64,000 nucleotides of DNA from Archangium violaceum (GTDB taxonomy: Bacteria > Myxococcota > Myxococcia > Myxococcales > Myxococcaceae). The DNA lies in NCBI RefSeq assembly GCF_016887565.1, contig NZ_CP069396.1, positions 1,267,001 to 1,331,000 of the forward strand. The letters are read 5' to 3'. Shown here one piece after another: positions 63,845 to 64,000 of this stretch. Position 1 is the stretch's first letter, and each line of letters starts with the position of its first letter. The notes beneath the pieces are model-generated. The model was given only the letters and a program-made list of their open reading frames with translations. It had not been told where the DNA came from and did not search any database. The position numbers and the translations under genes are program-made.

Positions 63845-64000
63845 TCAACGCTCTCGCGCTGGAGTGTCTCCGTAACCCGTCAGCTCCACGTAGCCGCGCC
63901 CCTGGAGGGGCTGGCCCTCGTGCGTGCCCGAGAGGCGGACGGAGCCCTCCCAATAGCGAACACTCACCGGCAGCTCCTGGTCGGCCAGGGCGGGGGTGAT
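63845..64000 (-). CDS. Lipocalin/AttH-like protein, C-terminal part (cut by the window edge)
   Basis: The last 51 residues are present, ending at TGA 63845-63847. They read PVSVRYWEGSVRLSGTHEGQ then PLQGRGYVELTGYGDTPARE. The pair WEG...V and GRGYVELTGY is the C-terminal signature of the AttH/CrtC-like lipocalin family (carotenoid 1,2-hydratase and secreted hydrolases). The beginning lies beyond base 64000, so export and exact role cannot be judged. Confidence 0.7.
   Translation of the reverse strand: MTPALADQELPVSVRYWEGSVRLSGTHEGQPLQGRGYVELTGYGDTPARER

Overview
The window is high-GC DNA, densely coded on both strands. Eukaryote-like Ser/Thr kinases fused to TPR or ATPase modules, a multi-PAS/GAF histidine kinase, LamG/beta-helix lipoproteins and many small lipoproteins of unknown function suggest a myxobacterium, probably of the Cystobacter/Archangium kind. 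No rRNA, tRNA or CRISPR array was seen, so this placement is inference.

1-4.7 kb is a redox/stress gene group: two aldo/keto reductases, two carboxymuconolactone-decarboxylase (CMD) family proteins, a DUF2255 protein and a LysR regulator. One reductase carries a Tat signal and one CMD protein is a lipoprotein, so a cytosolic and an envelope version of each exist side by side. 4.7-9.6 kb is a rearranged zone. It holds fragments of a superoxide dismutase, a molybdopterin oxidoreductase and an IS91-type transposase, then an apparently intact large serine-recombinase cassette with a DUF5372 gene and a nested small frame. After that come two genes cut head to head (a TIM-barrel glycosidase-like gene and a GNAT acetyltransferase).

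9.6-30.5 kb is ordinary accessory genome. It includes a DUF1801/SRPBCC protein, a two-LamG beta-helix lipoprotein, an SH3-like exported protein, a Ser/Thr kinase with a kinesin-light-chain-like TPR array, a GlxA-type AraC regulator and a di-heme DUF1111 lipoprotein. A ketopantoate-reductase-like enzyme, a DUF2306 membrane protein, a hexapeptide transferase, a phospholipase-A2-like protein, a secreted papain-fold toxin candidate with a probable immunity gene, and envelope proteins follow.

30.6-46.7 kb holds compact operons: MarR-ClC channel-DUF2156; a MacA/MacB-like efflux system with one ATPase and two permeases; mreB; a glycosyltransferase; a fatty acid desaturase; and a PLP decarboxylase. 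At 45165 lies a short gene with an in-frame UGA that reads as a selenoprotein W-like (Rdx) protein with a CxxU motif and a downstream hairpin. Ordinary gene finding would miss it. It is followed by a small PRC-barrel-like protein and dapD.

46.8-64 kb holds two very large signalling proteins (a kinase/degenerate cyclase/ATPase/TPR fusion and a Cache-HAMP-PAS-GAF histidine kinase), a methyltransferase, an unusually G-rich block, dapE and a DMT transporter. Next come an operon of glycerol kinase, pterin carbinolamine dehydratase and an outer-membrane protein, then an FHA protein, an ETHE1-like hydrolase and two paralogous SpoIIAA-like proteins. The window ends inside a lipocalin/AttH-like gene. 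A recurrent palindrome (CCCTCTCCC-N3-GGGAGAGGG with a GGGGTGAGGG tail) occurs in the gaps at gene ends and probably acts as a terminator or REP element.
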